Source of the DNA: Bombella apis
GTDB taxonomy: Bacteria > Pseudomonadota > Alphaproteobacteria > Acetobacterales > Acetobacteraceae
NCBI RefSeq assembly: GCF_018221685.1
Contig: NZ_JAGJTM010000004.1
Location: forward strand, 1-64,000
Direction of reading: 5' to 3'
DNA: 64,000 nucleotides
A program made the translations under genes and the position numbers. This document shows positions 28,083 to 37,040 of this stretch, piece by piece (the first letter of the stretch is position 1; each line of letters starts with the position of its first letter). A model generated the notes under the pieces. It saw only the letters and a program-made list of their open reading frames with translations. It was not told the DNA's origin and searched no databases.

Positions 28083-30260
28083 TCACCATCGATATGAGAG
28101 ATCACCAAACAGGGCACGGCCAGGAGCGTAGGAGCAGTTGGTCGTGCTGGTACATACGGAAACATATTTCGAGTTGGCAATGTTTGTGCCATTCAGCTGG
28201 AGGTGCCATCTCCGGTAATCAAGATGGGCCTCAATATCGCCAACCAGCTGGGAGGGTACGATGATGGTGGCTGGCAGGGCACCGGCCGTTGTGCCCGTAT
28301 AGCGGACGCCCCCACCAATTCCGGCACTGAAGGTGCGTGTGATGATGAAGTTGCGCCGCATGAAGAAGGAAGCCATGCGGGAGGGGACCGTCACGGGGCG
28401 TTGGCCCACCTGGTTTTGTGTGGCGGCACTGCCTTTGGTGATGCGTGGGTCCTGCACCGTGAAGGAGGCGAGGAGGTCGATCCTGTAGGGGAGACGCCCG
28501 ACAAATTCCGCTTCAAAACCACGGGTCCGCTGGGCACCGAGCTGTATCTTGTCGCTGGAATGGAGAGGGTCCTGCACCAGGTCATTCCGTTCTTTCAGGG
28601 TGAAGACATCCAGTGTGAGCAGGAAACGGTCGCCAAAGATGGAGTCTTTGCGGGGCCTGTATTTTATTCCGGCCTCCAGCAGCCGTCCCCGTGTCGGGGA
28701 GAAGGCGGTGCCATCATAGGTCGTGCCAAGCTGCGGACTGAAGGACGTGGCGTAGGAGACATAGGGAGCCACACCCCAGACCGATTGATAGAGCAGGGCC
28801 GCCCGGCCGGTGAAGGCGTTGTCCTTCTGGGGTGTGCGCTTGCCCGTATTGTTGTTGACCTGCACGCTCTGGGTGAAGTCGCCACGACCGGAGAGGGTGA
28901 GGAAAAAGCGGTGCCAGTCAGCCTGCTCCTGCCCGTAAAGGCCCGTCTGTGTCCCAGTCGTGTTGTAATTTCGTTTGGACGCATAGGCGGGCATGGCGAT
29001 GGCCCGATAGACTGGCTGATAGAGGGACAGGTTGGGCGCTTTCCTTTCGCCACGCCGTTCCGCCATGAAGTCGCTGCGGAAATCGACACCGGTAAGCAGA
29101 ATGCTGTGGAGGGAACCGAAATGGTCTTTCCATTCCGATCGTGTATCAAGCGTTGTGGTGTTGTAATTGCCGGACTGCAAAAGGGCCGTGCGGGATATCG
29201 TGTCCGTGTTGACCAGCTTTGGCTGGGCAACCGTGCGGTACAGTACGTCCATGTGGGCAAAACGCATGTTCTGCGAGAGCGTCCAGCCCGGCAGCAGTTC
29301 CTGTCTCAGCGCATAGCCGACTGAAAGCTGACGTTTGGAATAGACATCGAAATTCCGGTCGCCGGACAGGAAGTTGCGGGGCAGATAGCCATGCCGGGTG
29401 GGCACGACCGTGCCGACATAGGGCAGGAACTGCGAGCTGGACCCCGCATCCAGCTGCTCATAGCTGCTCAGGAAGGTGAAGTCCGTACGGGAGGAAGGCT
29501 GCCAGCGCAGGGAGGGAGCCACATAGATTTCATTGTTCTTGATGTGGTGGGCAAAGGTGCCCGATTTGCGGATCAGCCCGTTGAACCGCCACAGCCAGTG
29601 GCCCTGCCTGTCAAGGCTGCCTCCAATGTCCACGGCTCCCTGCCGCCGGGCATAGCTGCCTCCCTGTACGGAGATGATGTTGGTCTGGTGCTGTGTGGGA
29701 CGCTTGCTGACGGCATTGATGATGCCGCCAAGCTGGCCGGACCCGTACAGTGCGGAGCTGCTGCCACGGATGATGTCCATCTCCTCCAGCCCCCAGGGTT
29801 CTATGGAGAAGGATTGCGACGTGGCGGCGTTGGGCGTGCGTGTGCCATCCAGATAGATGTCGGGTGTGAAGCCACGGATGGTGCCAAAATAGCCCCGTGG
29901 GTCATCTTTCCCGCCATAGTCGGAGACACCCGCACTGTAGCGGATGGCCTCCGTCAGGGTGCGGCTGTTGAGCATGTCCATTCTGGCCCGGGAAATGACC
30001 GTCAGGTTCTGGGGTGTGGTTTCCAGCGGCGTGGCCGTTTTCAGGGCCGCCTGTCCCGTACCGGCAAGGAGGGCACGGGCCCTGCCACGGACAAGGATTG
30101 ATTCGACAGGTGGTTTGGGGGGCGTGGACACTTTGTGTGTCGTGTTTTTCCGTGTTTCTGGCGGGGGCGGTGCCTCGGCTGCCATGACGCATGATGGAAG
30201 GATGAAACCTCCCAGAATGAGAAGCCCCCGGAATGATCTGGATGAAACGGGACGGAGCAA
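28083..30260 (-). CDS. TonB-dependent siderophore receptor
   Basis: About 725 residues from TTG at 30260. Signal peptide, then plug domain (TPLETTPQNLTVISRARMDML, GFTPDIYLDG, RGSSSALYGSGQLGGIINAVSKRP) and a 22-strand barrel ending in the outer-membrane signal FGDLSYRW. The family imports ferric siderophores with energy from TonB. Open reading runs on to an ATG at 30386, but a near-perfect Fur box lies inside that extension at 30278-30296, so the true start must be downstream of it. TTG follows AAAGAGG; an exact start is uncertain. It diverges from cysG. Confidence 0.9.
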   Translation of the reverse strand: MLRPVSSRSFRGLLILGGFILPSCVMAAEAPPPPETRKNTTHKVSTPPKPPVESILVRGRARALLAGTGQAALKTATPLETTPQNLTVISRARMDMLNSRTLTEAIRYSAGVSDYGGKDDPRGYFGTIRGFTPDIYLDGTRTPNAATSQSFSIEPWGLEEMDIIRGSSSALYGSGQLGGIINAVSKRPTQHQTNIISVQGGSYARRQGAVDIGGSLDRQGHWLWRFNGLIRKSGTFAHHIKNNEIYVAPSLRWQPSSRTDFTFLSSYEQLDAGSSSQFLPYVGTVVPTRHGYLPRNFLSGDRNFDVYSKRQLSVGYALRQELLPGWTLSQNMRFAHMDVLYRTVAQPKLVNTDTISRTALLQSGNYNTTTLDTRSEWKDHFGSLHSILLTGVDFRSDFMAERRGERKAPNLSLYQPVYRAIAMPAYASKRNYNTTGTQTGLYGQEQADWHRFFLTLSGRGDFTQSVQVNNNTGKRTPQKDNAFTGRAALLYQSVWGVAPYVSYATSFSPQLGTTYDGTAFSPTRGRLLEAGIKYRPRKDSIFGDRFLLTLDVFTLKERNDLVQDPLHSSDKIQLGAQRTRGFEAEFVGRLPYRIDLLASFTVQDPRITKGSAATQNQVGQRPVTVPSRMASFFMRRNFIITRTFSAGIGGGVRYTGTTAGALPATIIVPSQLVGDIEAHLDYRRWHLQLNGTNIANSKYVSVCTSTTNCSYAPGRALFGDLSYRW

Positions 30261-30277
30261 AATGGCCTCTTTAACAT

Positions 30278-30296
30278 GAGAATGATTATCATCATC
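30278..30296 (-). promoter_or_regulatory. Fur box of the TonB receptor gene
   Basis: GATGATGATAATCATTCTC on the minus strand matches the 19-bp Fur consensus GATAATGATAATCATTATC at 17 of 19 positions. It sits 18 nt before the proposed TTG start of the receptor gene, as expected for iron-repressed receptors. It may also affect the divergent cysG, 220 bp away. Confidence 0.85.
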
Positions 30297-30516
30297 AAAT
30301 ATAAAAAGTAGTTTAATTTCGCAAGCGCTTTCACATTCCTGTGATGAGATGATAGGGCTGTAAGATAAAGCGGGACAGGCAGCCATCCATTATGGGCAGA
30401 ATGGCGGTTTTTCCCCCTGTGAGCTTGGGAATTTATTAAAACTAAAAAACATAGTGATTTACAAAAACAACAAAATAAAAAGTTGATTTTTATCCCAGAT
30501 TTGACATGCTCCCCGC

Positions 30517-31962
30517 ATGACGACGAAGCCCTTTTTCTATCTGCCCATCGTTCTGCGGACGGACCAGCGTGACGCCCTCCTTGTGGGGGGCGGGCAGGTG
30601 GCCGTGCAGAAGATGCGTCTGCTGAAGGGGCGATGCCGGATGATCCACATCTGGGCAGAAACACTGCATCCCGAGCTGGCAGCTCTGGTGGAGCAGGGGC
30701 AGGCCGTGTTCCGTCAGGGCAGGGTGGCAGAAGACGCCCTTCAGGCCGTTCTGCCAGACATGGCACTGGTCTTTGCCGCCACGGATGATGAGGCCGTCAA
30801 TGAGATGGTGGCCCGTCAGGCCCATGCGCTGCGGGTACCCGTCTGTGTGGTGGATGCCCCGGCTCTTTCAAGCTTCATAACTCCGGCTCTGGTAGACCGG
30901 TCCCCCGTGCAGGTGGCCATCACGACTGGCGGGGCCTCTCCGGTTCTGGCCCGTCGTGTCCGGCAGATGGTCGAGGCCATGCTCCCGGCCAGAATGGGTG
31001 AGGCCGCCCGTTTCATGCAGAAGCAGCGGGGCTGGCTGAAGGACCGCCTGCCGGGGATGAAGCAGCGGCAGCGTGTCTGGGAATCTTTCGTGGATGGTCC
31101 GGCCTATGAGGCTGCCCTGGCCGGGGAGGAAGACCGGGCACGGGAGCAGCTGGAGCAGCTCGTGGCGGAGGCCGAAGGCGAGGCGGACCGCCCGCAGGGT
31201 GAGGTCTGGCTCGTGGGGGCTGGACCGGGAAACCCGGACTGGCTTACCCTTGCGGCCCTGCGCCTGATGCAGAATGCGGACAGTGTCCTGTACGACAATC
31301 TCGTGGCGCCGGACGTGCTGGACCGTGTGCGGCGTGATGCCGAGCGTGTCTATGTCGGCAAGAAGCGGAGCCATCACACCCTGCCGCAGAGCGACATAGA
31401 GGCCGAGATGCTGCGCCGGGCCAGGCGGGGTGAGCGGGTCCTGCGGCTGAAGGGGGGTGACCCTTTCGTGTTCGGCCGTGGGGGGGAAGAGATGGAAACC
31501 CTGCTGGCTGCCAATGTGCCGGTACGGGTCGTGCCCGGTATCACGGCGGCCAATGGCTGTGCCGCCGCCGCCGGGATTCCGTTGACCCATCGGGACTGCG
31601 CCCAGAGCTGCGTGGTGGTGACAGGCCATGCCCGGGCTGATGGAACGCTGAACCTGCACTGGCCCAGCCTTGCCCGCAGAGGGCAGACGGTCGTCATCTA
31701 CATGGGACTGAGCTCGATGGCGGAGCTGTGCTGGAAGATGCAGGATCATGGCCTGCCGGAAAGCTGGCCGGTGGCGGTCGTCCATCGGGGGTCCTGTGCA
31801 GACCAGCGTTGCGTGACGGGCACGCTGGGCACGATTGCTGAAGATGTCCGTCGTCAGGGGCTTCAGAGTCCCGTACTGATCATTGTGGGAGAAGTGGTGC
31901 ATCACCGTGGCGCGGTGGTGCAGGCTGTGCCCGGTTACAGCACATCGAAGGAGAGTGCCTGA
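30517..31962 (+). CDS. cysG: siroheme synthase CysG (trifunctional)
   Basis: 481 residues. The N-terminal NAD-dependent precorrin-2 dehydrogenase/ferrochelatase part has LLVGGGQVAVQK (about residues 21-32) and ITTGGASPVLARRVR. The C-terminal uroporphyrinogen-III methyltransferase starts near residue 228 with VWLVGAGPGNPDWLT and includes RLKGGDPFVFGRGGEE. It makes siroheme for the sulfite reductase encoded two genes downstream. No Shine-Dalgarno precedes the ATG (CTCCCCGC), which is unusual here. It overlaps the DUF2849 gene by one base. Confidence 0.95.
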   Translation: MTTKPFFYLPIVLRTDQRDALLVGGGQVAVQKMRLLKGRCRMIHIWAETLHPELAALVEQGQAVFRQGRVAEDALQAVLPDMALVFAATDDEAVNEMVARQAHALRVPVCVVDAPALSSFITPALVDRSPVQVAITTGGASPVLARRVRQMVEAMLPARMGEAARFMQKQRGWLKDRLPGMKQRQRVWESFVDGPAYEAALAGEEDRAREQLEQLVAEAEGEADRPQGEVWLVGAGPGNPDWLTLAALRLMQNADSVLYDNLVAPDVLDRVRRDAERVYVGKKRSHHTLPQSDIEAEMLRRARRGERVLRLKGGDPFVFGRGGEEMETLLAANVPVRVVPGITAANGCAAAAGIPLTHRDCAQSCVVVTGHARADGTLNLHWPSLARRGQTVVIYMGLSSMAELCWKMQDHGLPESWPVAVVHRGSCADQRCVTGTLGTIAEDVRRQGLQSPVLIIVGEVVHHRGAVVQAVPGYSTSKESA

Positions 31963-32303
31963 TGAAACGTCTTTCCCGCCCGGGAGAAGGGGAAATCCTG
32001 CTGCTGACGGCCAGCCGTCTGCTGGATGGCCGTATTGTCTGGCTTGGCGAGGGGGATCACTGGCATGAATCCATCGCCGAGGCTGTCCGCTTCACCTATG
32101 AGGAGGCCGGTCCGGCTCTGGAGCGTGCCCTGGCCGAGGCGGAACAGAAAGAGGTCGTGGCCGTATATGAGGTCGTGGCCAGGGATACCCGGCCTCCCGA
32201 GCCTGTCACGACACGGGAAGCCATCCGGGCCCACGGGCCGAGCGTTCACCCGGATTTTTCTTACGATCATGCCCCGGTGCGGGAAAAGGAGAAGGTAGGA
32301 TGA
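31962..32303 (+). CDS. DUF2849 family protein
   Basis: 113 residues. It matches DUF2849, a small alphaproteobacterial family encoded directly before cysI (core TASRLLDGRIVWLGE...W). The role is unknown; constant linkage with sulfite reductase and siroheme synthase implies help in sulfite reduction. TGATG shared with cysG and an ATGA overlap with cysI show translational coupling. Confidence 0.85.
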   Translation: MKRLSRPGEGEILLLTASRLLDGRIVWLGEGDHWHESIAEAVRFTYEEAGPALERALAEAEQKEVVAVYEVVARDTRPPEPVTTREAIRAHGPSVHPDFSYDHAPVREKEKVG

Positions 32304-33982
32304 CACAGCCTGCGTCACGGTCTGTCGGGCATTACCAGTATGAGGAGCGGGACCGGACCTTCCTTCAGGAGCGCATCAACGAGTTCGAAGGGCAGGTCCG
32401 CCGTCGTCTCTCCGGCGAGTTGAGCGAGGAAGAGTTCAAGCCCCTGCGGTTGATGAACGGGGTTTATCTCCAGCTTCATGCCTACATGCTGCGGGTGGCC
32501 ATTCCCTATGGCGTGCTGGACAGCCGCCAGCTGCACAGGTTGGCCGACATTGCGGCCAGATATGACCGGAATTATGGCCATTTCACCACCCGGCAGAACA
32601 TCCAGTTCAACTGGATTGCGCTGAAGGACGTCCCGACCATCCTGCGGGAGCTGGCCGAGGTGGACATGCACGCCATCCAGACCAGCGGCAACTGCATCCG
32701 TAATGTCACGTCGGACGAGTTTGCCGGGGCCGCGAAGGATGAACTGATGGATCCCCGCATCCATGCCGAGATCGTGCGGCAGTGGTCCACCCTGCATCCC
32801 GAATTCACCTTTCTGCCCCGCAAGTTCAAGATCGCCATTTCCGGCAGCCCGGAAGACCGGGTGGCGGCCCGCTTCCATGACATCGGTCTGCTGGCCCGTC
32901 CTGGTGAGAATGGTCCGCTGTTCCGTCTTTTCGTGGGCGGTGGGCTGGGGCGGACGCCGGTCGTCGGGCAGGAACTTTTCGATTCCGTGAAGGAAGAAGA
33001 CCTGATTGCCACGCTGGAGGCCGTTCTGCGTGTCTATAATGCGTTCGGACGGCGGGACAATCTCTACAAGGCCCGTATCAAGATTCTGGTGCAGACCATC
33101 GGTCTGGAGGCGTTCCGCAAGGCCGTGGAGGAAGAGCTGGCCCGCATGGACCGTGCCGCCTACCGGTTGACATCGGAGCATGTGGCGCAGATACGTGCCC
33201 GTTTCGCCCTGCCGGACCTCAAGGCCCCGGCAGATGCGGCCGACGTGCTGGAGCAGCACAAGAAGGCTGATCCCGTCTTTGCCCGCTGGGTGGCCAGCAA
33301 TACCCATCCTCATCAGGATGAGGGACATATCTGTGCCGTCATCTCCCTGAAGACACCGGGGGCCATTCCCGGTGATGTGACGGCCGAGCAGATGCACGGT
33401 CTGGCTGATCTGTCCGAGCGTCATTCATTTGGTGAGGTGCGGGTCACGCATCTTCAGAATCTGGTGTTCGGGCATGTCCGCAAGGACCAGCTGCATGAAC
33501 TGTGGCAGGGCCTGAAGGCACTGGGCCTTGCCGCACCGAATGTCGGTCTCATCAGCGACATCGTGAGCTGCCCGGGGCTGGATTACTGCAATCTGGCCAA
33601 TGCCCGCTCCCTGCCACTGGCGCAGAAGCTGGGGGCCCGTTTCGGCGATGCCGACCTGCAGGCCGAGATCGGGGCCTTGAGCATCCACATGTCGGGCTGC
33701 ATCAATGCCTGCGGGCATCATCACGTGGGCAATATCGGTCTTCTGGGGGTCGACAAGCGGGGGGCCGAGACCTACCAGATTCTTCTCGGCGGGGATGCCG
33801 GGGAGAATGCGGCCATTGGCGGGATTCTGGGCCCGTCCTTTGCAGAGGATGAAGCCGTGGATGCCGTGGCCCGCATTGTGGAGTTCTATCTCGGGCAGCG
33901 TCAGAAGGGGGAGACCTTCGCTGCGATGCTCAAGCGGTGTGGCCTGAAGGCTTTCAAGGAGGTGGCTTATGAAACTGTTTGA
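32300..33982 (+). CDS. cysI: sulfite/nitrite reductase hemoprotein (CysI type)
   Basis: 560 residues with two ferredoxin-like and two siroheme-binding halves. The [4Fe-4S]-siroheme cysteines are visible in SCPGLDYCNLA and SGCINACGHHH near the C-terminus. It reduces sulfite to sulfide. No NADPH flavoprotein partner (CysJ) is encoded nearby, so ferredoxin or another carrier probably supplies electrons. It overlaps DUF2849 by 4 nt and DUF934 by 14 nt. Confidence 0.93.
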   Translation: MTQPASRSVGHYQYEERDRTFLQERINEFEGQVRRRLSGELSEEEFKPLRLMNGVYLQLHAYMLRVAIPYGVLDSRQLHRLADIAARYDRNYGHFTTRQNIQFNWIALKDVPTILRELAEVDMHAIQTSGNCIRNVTSDEFAGAAKDELMDPRIHAEIVRQWSTLHPEFTFLPRKFKIAISGSPEDRVAARFHDIGLLARPGENGPLFRLFVGGGLGRTPVVGQELFDSVKEEDLIATLEAVLRVYNAFGRRDNLYKARIKILVQTIGLEAFRKAVEEELARMDRAAYRLTSEHVAQIRARFALPDLKAPADAADVLEQHKKADPVFARWVASNTHPHQDEGHICAVISLKTPGAIPGDVTAEQMHGLADLSERHSFGEVRVTHLQNLVFGHVRKDQLHELWQGLKALGLAAPNVGLISDIVSCPGLDYCNLANARSLPLAQKLGARFGDADLQAEIGALSIHMSGCINACGHHHVGNIGLLGVDKRGAETYQILLGGDAGENAAIGGILGPSFAEDEAVDAVARIVEFYLGQRQKGETFAAMLKRCGLKAFKEVAYETV

Positions 33983-34373
33983 TCTCAGCGGGCGTAAACC
34001 GCTGGAGGCGGCCTCTCCCGTTCCTTTTGCGGAGTGGAAGGAAACCCGGCAGGGCACGGCCATCTCTCTGGCACCGGATGTCGAGGTGGAGGAGCTGCGC
34101 TCCCATCTTGGCAGCCTGACACTGATCGTGCTGGAGTTCCCCGTCTTCCGGGACGGGCGGGCATTCACGCAGGCCCGGTCCCTGCGGGAATATGAGGGGT
34201 ATGAAGGGGAAATCCGGGCGTCCGGCCATCTTCTGCCGGATCAGGCCATTCATTTCAGACGTTGCGGGTTTGACAGCGTGGTTCTGCCGGATGGGGCCAA
34301 CGTGAAGGACTGGGAAGACCAGCTGGGACGCTATCAGTTCTACTATCAGAATACCGCCGTCAGCCCCGTCTGA
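33969..34373 (+). CDS. DUF934 family protein
   Basis: 134 residues. DUF934 members are found next to cysI in proteobacteria and are linked to sulfite reductase function. Motifs PDVEVEELRSHL, VLEFPVFRDGRAFTQARSLRE and FRRCGFDSVVL are typical. It overlaps the cysI end by 14 nt. In many relatives a PAPS reductase gene (cysH) follows; here a terminator and a convergent TonB gene follow instead. Confidence 0.88.
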   Translation: MKLFDLSGRKPLEAASPVPFAEWKETRQGTAISLAPDVEVEELRSHLGSLTLIVLEFPVFRDGRAFTQARSLREYEGYEGEIRASGHLLPDQAIHFRRCGFDSVVLPDGANVKDWEDQLGRYQFYYQNTAVSPV

Positions 34374-34400
34374 GGGGGCGGCTTCTGGGAGAGCCTACAG

Positions 34401-34438
34401 AAACGGGCCGGAAGGGACTGTCCTTTCCGGCCCGTTCT
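34401..34438 (+). terminator. terminator of the cysG-cysI operon
   Basis: Arms AACGGGCCGGAA..GG and CC..TTCCGGCCCGTT around GACTGT, followed by CTT. It is GC-rich and symmetric, and lies between convergent genes, so it may act in both directions. Confidence 0.75.
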
Positions 34439-34453
34439 TGCAGGTGGGGTGTC

Positions 34454-36958
34454 TCAGAACTCCGCCTTGACGGAGCCGAAGAACTGGCGGGGTGCGCCAA
34501 GAAGGATGGACTGGTTGTTGTAGGCTGCTCCGCCCTGGTTATCCATCGTGAAGCCGTTCTGGCCCACGGTGGAGGCGTATCTGGTGTTGGCCAGATTGTA
34601 GATGTTGAAGGCGAAGACCAGATTCCTCACGGCCGTAGGGTTGCGCATTCCGAGACGGGTCATGTCCAGCGTGTAGATCAGGCCGAAATTGGCCAGCCAG
34701 TAGGTTGGCAGCTTGTAGTCGCCCACATAGTCATAGCTGCGCTTCCCATAATACTGGGTATCGACATAGGCCTGCAGATGCCGCCACTCATAGGAGAGGC
34801 GGGCCTTGTACATGAAGCGGGGATACGCCACCACCTGCCGACCTTTCGTGGCATAGAGCGTTCCGCCGCTGCGTATGTTCTGGTCGTACGTTGCCTTGTC
34901 GTAGCTGATGCTGTTGAGCAGGGCGAGGCCGGGCAGCGGCGTGATGGTGATGGCCCCATCCACGCCATTCATGGTCACGCCCCCCACATTCTGCACGGTG
35001 GAGGTGTTGTTGGTGAGGATGGACCCGGCACCCGCGCTGCCCAGAATTTGCTGGAGGCGGTTATGGAAGTTGGTGCGGTACAGGTACAGGCTGCTCTGGA
35101 TGAGATGGTTGGTGTAGCGGTAGCCTCCGGCGAAGGTCCAGGCCGTTTCCGGCTTCAGGCTGTTCTTCGTGGCGTTGTAGGCCAGCTGGGACACCGCAAA
35201 AGGTGAGTTGCTGGAGTTGTAGCCGGACTGGCTGTAGGCATGGGCATTCTCGGAAATGTCGAAGAAGAGCTCATGATGGTGGAGGAAGTGCCAGTCCCCG
35301 CTGATATGGGGCAGGAAGGCCTTGGCGGTCGTCAGGCTTTCTCCGCTGGCCAGAGCCGGGAAGCGGGGTTCCCAGTTGGTGGCATGGCCCACACGGGTCG
35401 TATTGAGAATGGACTTGAAGCCAAAATGCAGCGCAACGGACCTGATGGGGTGATAGGTGTCCTGCACGTAGGCCGTGAAGCTGTTGGTGTTGTAACGCTG
35501 CCCCCAGAGGGTCCGGCCGGGAACGTTCCTGAAGCTTTTGAATGGATTCAGGGGTGTGCCGTTGGGGCTGTCGGGCTGCTGGTAGGCATAGGCGTAGGAA
35601 TCATACCGGTTGTTCTCGTACCAGAACCCCACGGAGAGATCATGCCGCTTCAGGCGGTAATCGAAGGAAGTCAGCCCGCCGAACCGTTCGATGGAAGGAT
35701 GGCGGACCTGCTCGAAAATGGGGCCACCATTGAGTTGAACGGTATCGATACCGTTCTGGTACGCATAGGGGCTGGCATAGGTGCCGTGGCCGGTCTCGCT
35801 GTGGCCATAGAGGCTGCTTTTCCATGTCAGGCGGTCGGTCAGGGCAAGGTCAGCCTTGATGCCTCCGAACAGGTCGGACGAGCTGGCCGTACTGTCGTAG
35901 TAGGAAACATCCTTGGGGTCTGACAGCCGGTCATAGGCGGCAGGGTACTGCCCCCGTGCGGCCCGGTAGGCTCTGGCCCATGCGCCGGGCCGCCCGTAGA
36001 AATTGTCCAGCCGGGACCCAGCCTGGTCCAGCCAGCTGGGAGCGTAATCCTGATAGTTCACCATCTGGAGGGCATCCCAGTTGAAGAAGGCGGAAACCTG
36101 GCTCCGTTCCCCGATGGGCTGGACCAGCTTGGCATTGACCTGCTGCATGAACTGGTCTCCGCCGCCCTTCCATTTGTCGCCCTGATTGCGCATGTAGGAG
36201 ACGTAGAACTTCGTGCCGCTCTCATTCAGCCTGCCGGAGTCGAACCGGAAGAAGGAATGGAACAGCGCATTGCTGCCGAAGGTTTGGGCAACCAGCCCTC
36301 CCGTTCTGTTCTTGGGGTTGCTGGAGACGTAATTGATGCTGCCCCCCAGATTGTTGGTGCTGGCCGTGCTTTCCGCCCCGGCACTCTGGGTGACCTCCAG
36401 CCGTTCCACATTCTCCGAGGAAATGGCCTGTAGCGGGTTCAGCCCGTTATAGTTGCGGAAGGTCGGCTCCCCGAGGGGCAGGCCATCCAGCGTCATGCCG
36501 ATCTCGTTCTGGATGAAGCCATGCATGTAAATCTGGGTCGAGTAGGTGTCCACACCCTGCGGGTCGTCGGACTGGAACTGCACGCCCGGCATCTGGGCCA
36601 GCGTGCGGAGGGGGTTGGTGCCGGGTACCTGCTGTTCCAGCTGCTTGTGCCCCAGCACGAGCTGCGTGCCCTGCATGATGTGACGGGTGCGGACGGACAG
36701 GGTCTCATACCCGCCATGAACGGCCTTGCGGGCATGGCGTTTCGTGCTGGCCCCAGCTGTGGCAGCGCCCCCCGGATGAGGGGCTGATGATCGGAGACGA
36801 CCCGTCTTGCCGTCTGCATGGCGAGACGTGAGATGCTGGGTGTGACGGTCAGTTTCCGGGCTGTTATGGAGACCGGCGGCCTGGAGTGAAGCAGGCACGA
36901 CAAAGGGTGCGGACAGGCCGGTGAGGCCCATCCAGAACAGATGGCGATATGATGGCAT
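34454..36958 (-). CDS. TonB-dependent receptor (sulfur-linked by context)
   Basis: 834 residues. Signal peptide to about residue 28 (SLQAAG), a His/Arg-rich stretch, then the plug (HKQLEQQVPGTNPLRTLAQMPGV, IYMHGFIQNEIGMTLDGLPLGEP, NNLGGSINYVSS) and a barrel ending in FFGSVKAEF, the expected C-terminal Phe. It lies 82 nt after an APC permease and a TauD-type dioxygenase on the same strand. No Fur box was found upstream. By context it may import an organosulfur compound rather than iron; the ligand cannot be read from the sequence. Confidence 0.88.
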   Translation of the reverse strand: MPSYRHLFWMGLTGLSAPFVVPASLQAAGLHNSPETDRHTQHLTSRHADGKTGRLRSSAPHPGGAATAGASTKRHARKAVHGGYETLSVRTRHIMQGTQLVLGHKQLEQQVPGTNPLRTLAQMPGVQFQSDDPQGVDTYSTQIYMHGFIQNEIGMTLDGLPLGEPTFRNYNGLNPLQAISSENVERLEVTQSAGAESTASTNNLGGSINYVSSNPKNRTGGLVAQTFGSNALFHSFFRFDSGRLNESGTKFYVSYMRNQGDKWKGGGDQFMQQVNAKLVQPIGERSQVSAFFNWDALQMVNYQDYAPSWLDQAGSRLDNFYGRPGAWARAYRAARGQYPAAYDRLSDPKDVSYYDSTASSSDLFGGIKADLALTDRLTWKSSLYGHSETGHGTYASPYAYQNGIDTVQLNGGPIFEQVRHPSIERFGGLTSFDYRLKRHDLSVGFWYENNRYDSYAYAYQQPDSPNGTPLNPFKSFRNVPGRTLWGQRYNTNSFTAYVQDTYHPIRSVALHFGFKSILNTTRVGHATNWEPRFPALASGESLTTAKAFLPHISGDWHFLHHHELFFDISENAHAYSQSGYNSSNSPFAVSQLAYNATKNSLKPETAWTFAGGYRYTNHLIQSSLYLYRTNFHNRLQQILGSAGAGSILTNNTSTVQNVGGVTMNGVDGAITITPLPGLALLNSISYDKATYDQNIRSGGTLYATKGRQVVAYPRFMYKARLSYEWRHLQAYVDTQYYGKRSYDYVGDYKLPTYWLANFGLIYTLDMTRLGMRNPTAVRNLVFAFNIYNLANTRYASTVGQNGFTMDNQGGAAYNNQSILLGAPRQFFGSVKAEF

Positions 36959-36999
36959 GACGGATCCGTTGAGACGGTGAAAGGGCAGGTGCCGGAGTC

Positions 37000-37019
37000 G
37001 TGCCCCATCTTTGGGGCAC
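37000..37019 (-). promoter_or_regulatory. GC hairpin in the gap before the TonB receptor gene
   Basis: GTGCCCCA and TGGGGCAC are perfect arms with a 4-nt loop, 40 nt before the receptor ATG. Minus-strand transcription has no T-run after it, so it is not a standard terminator. It could stabilise or partly separate the upstream message in the dioxygenase-permease-receptor unit. Confidence 0.35.
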
Positions 37020-37040
37020 CCCGGTTTTATGAGAGAGGTA

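Noticed and set aside
36959..37040. TPP or other riboswitch before the TonB receptor gene
   Set aside because: GGGGTGCCCC followed by GGGGCAC recalls a TPP element at first sight, but the CTGAGA and ACCTGATC-type core sequences are absent, so no known riboswitch is supported.
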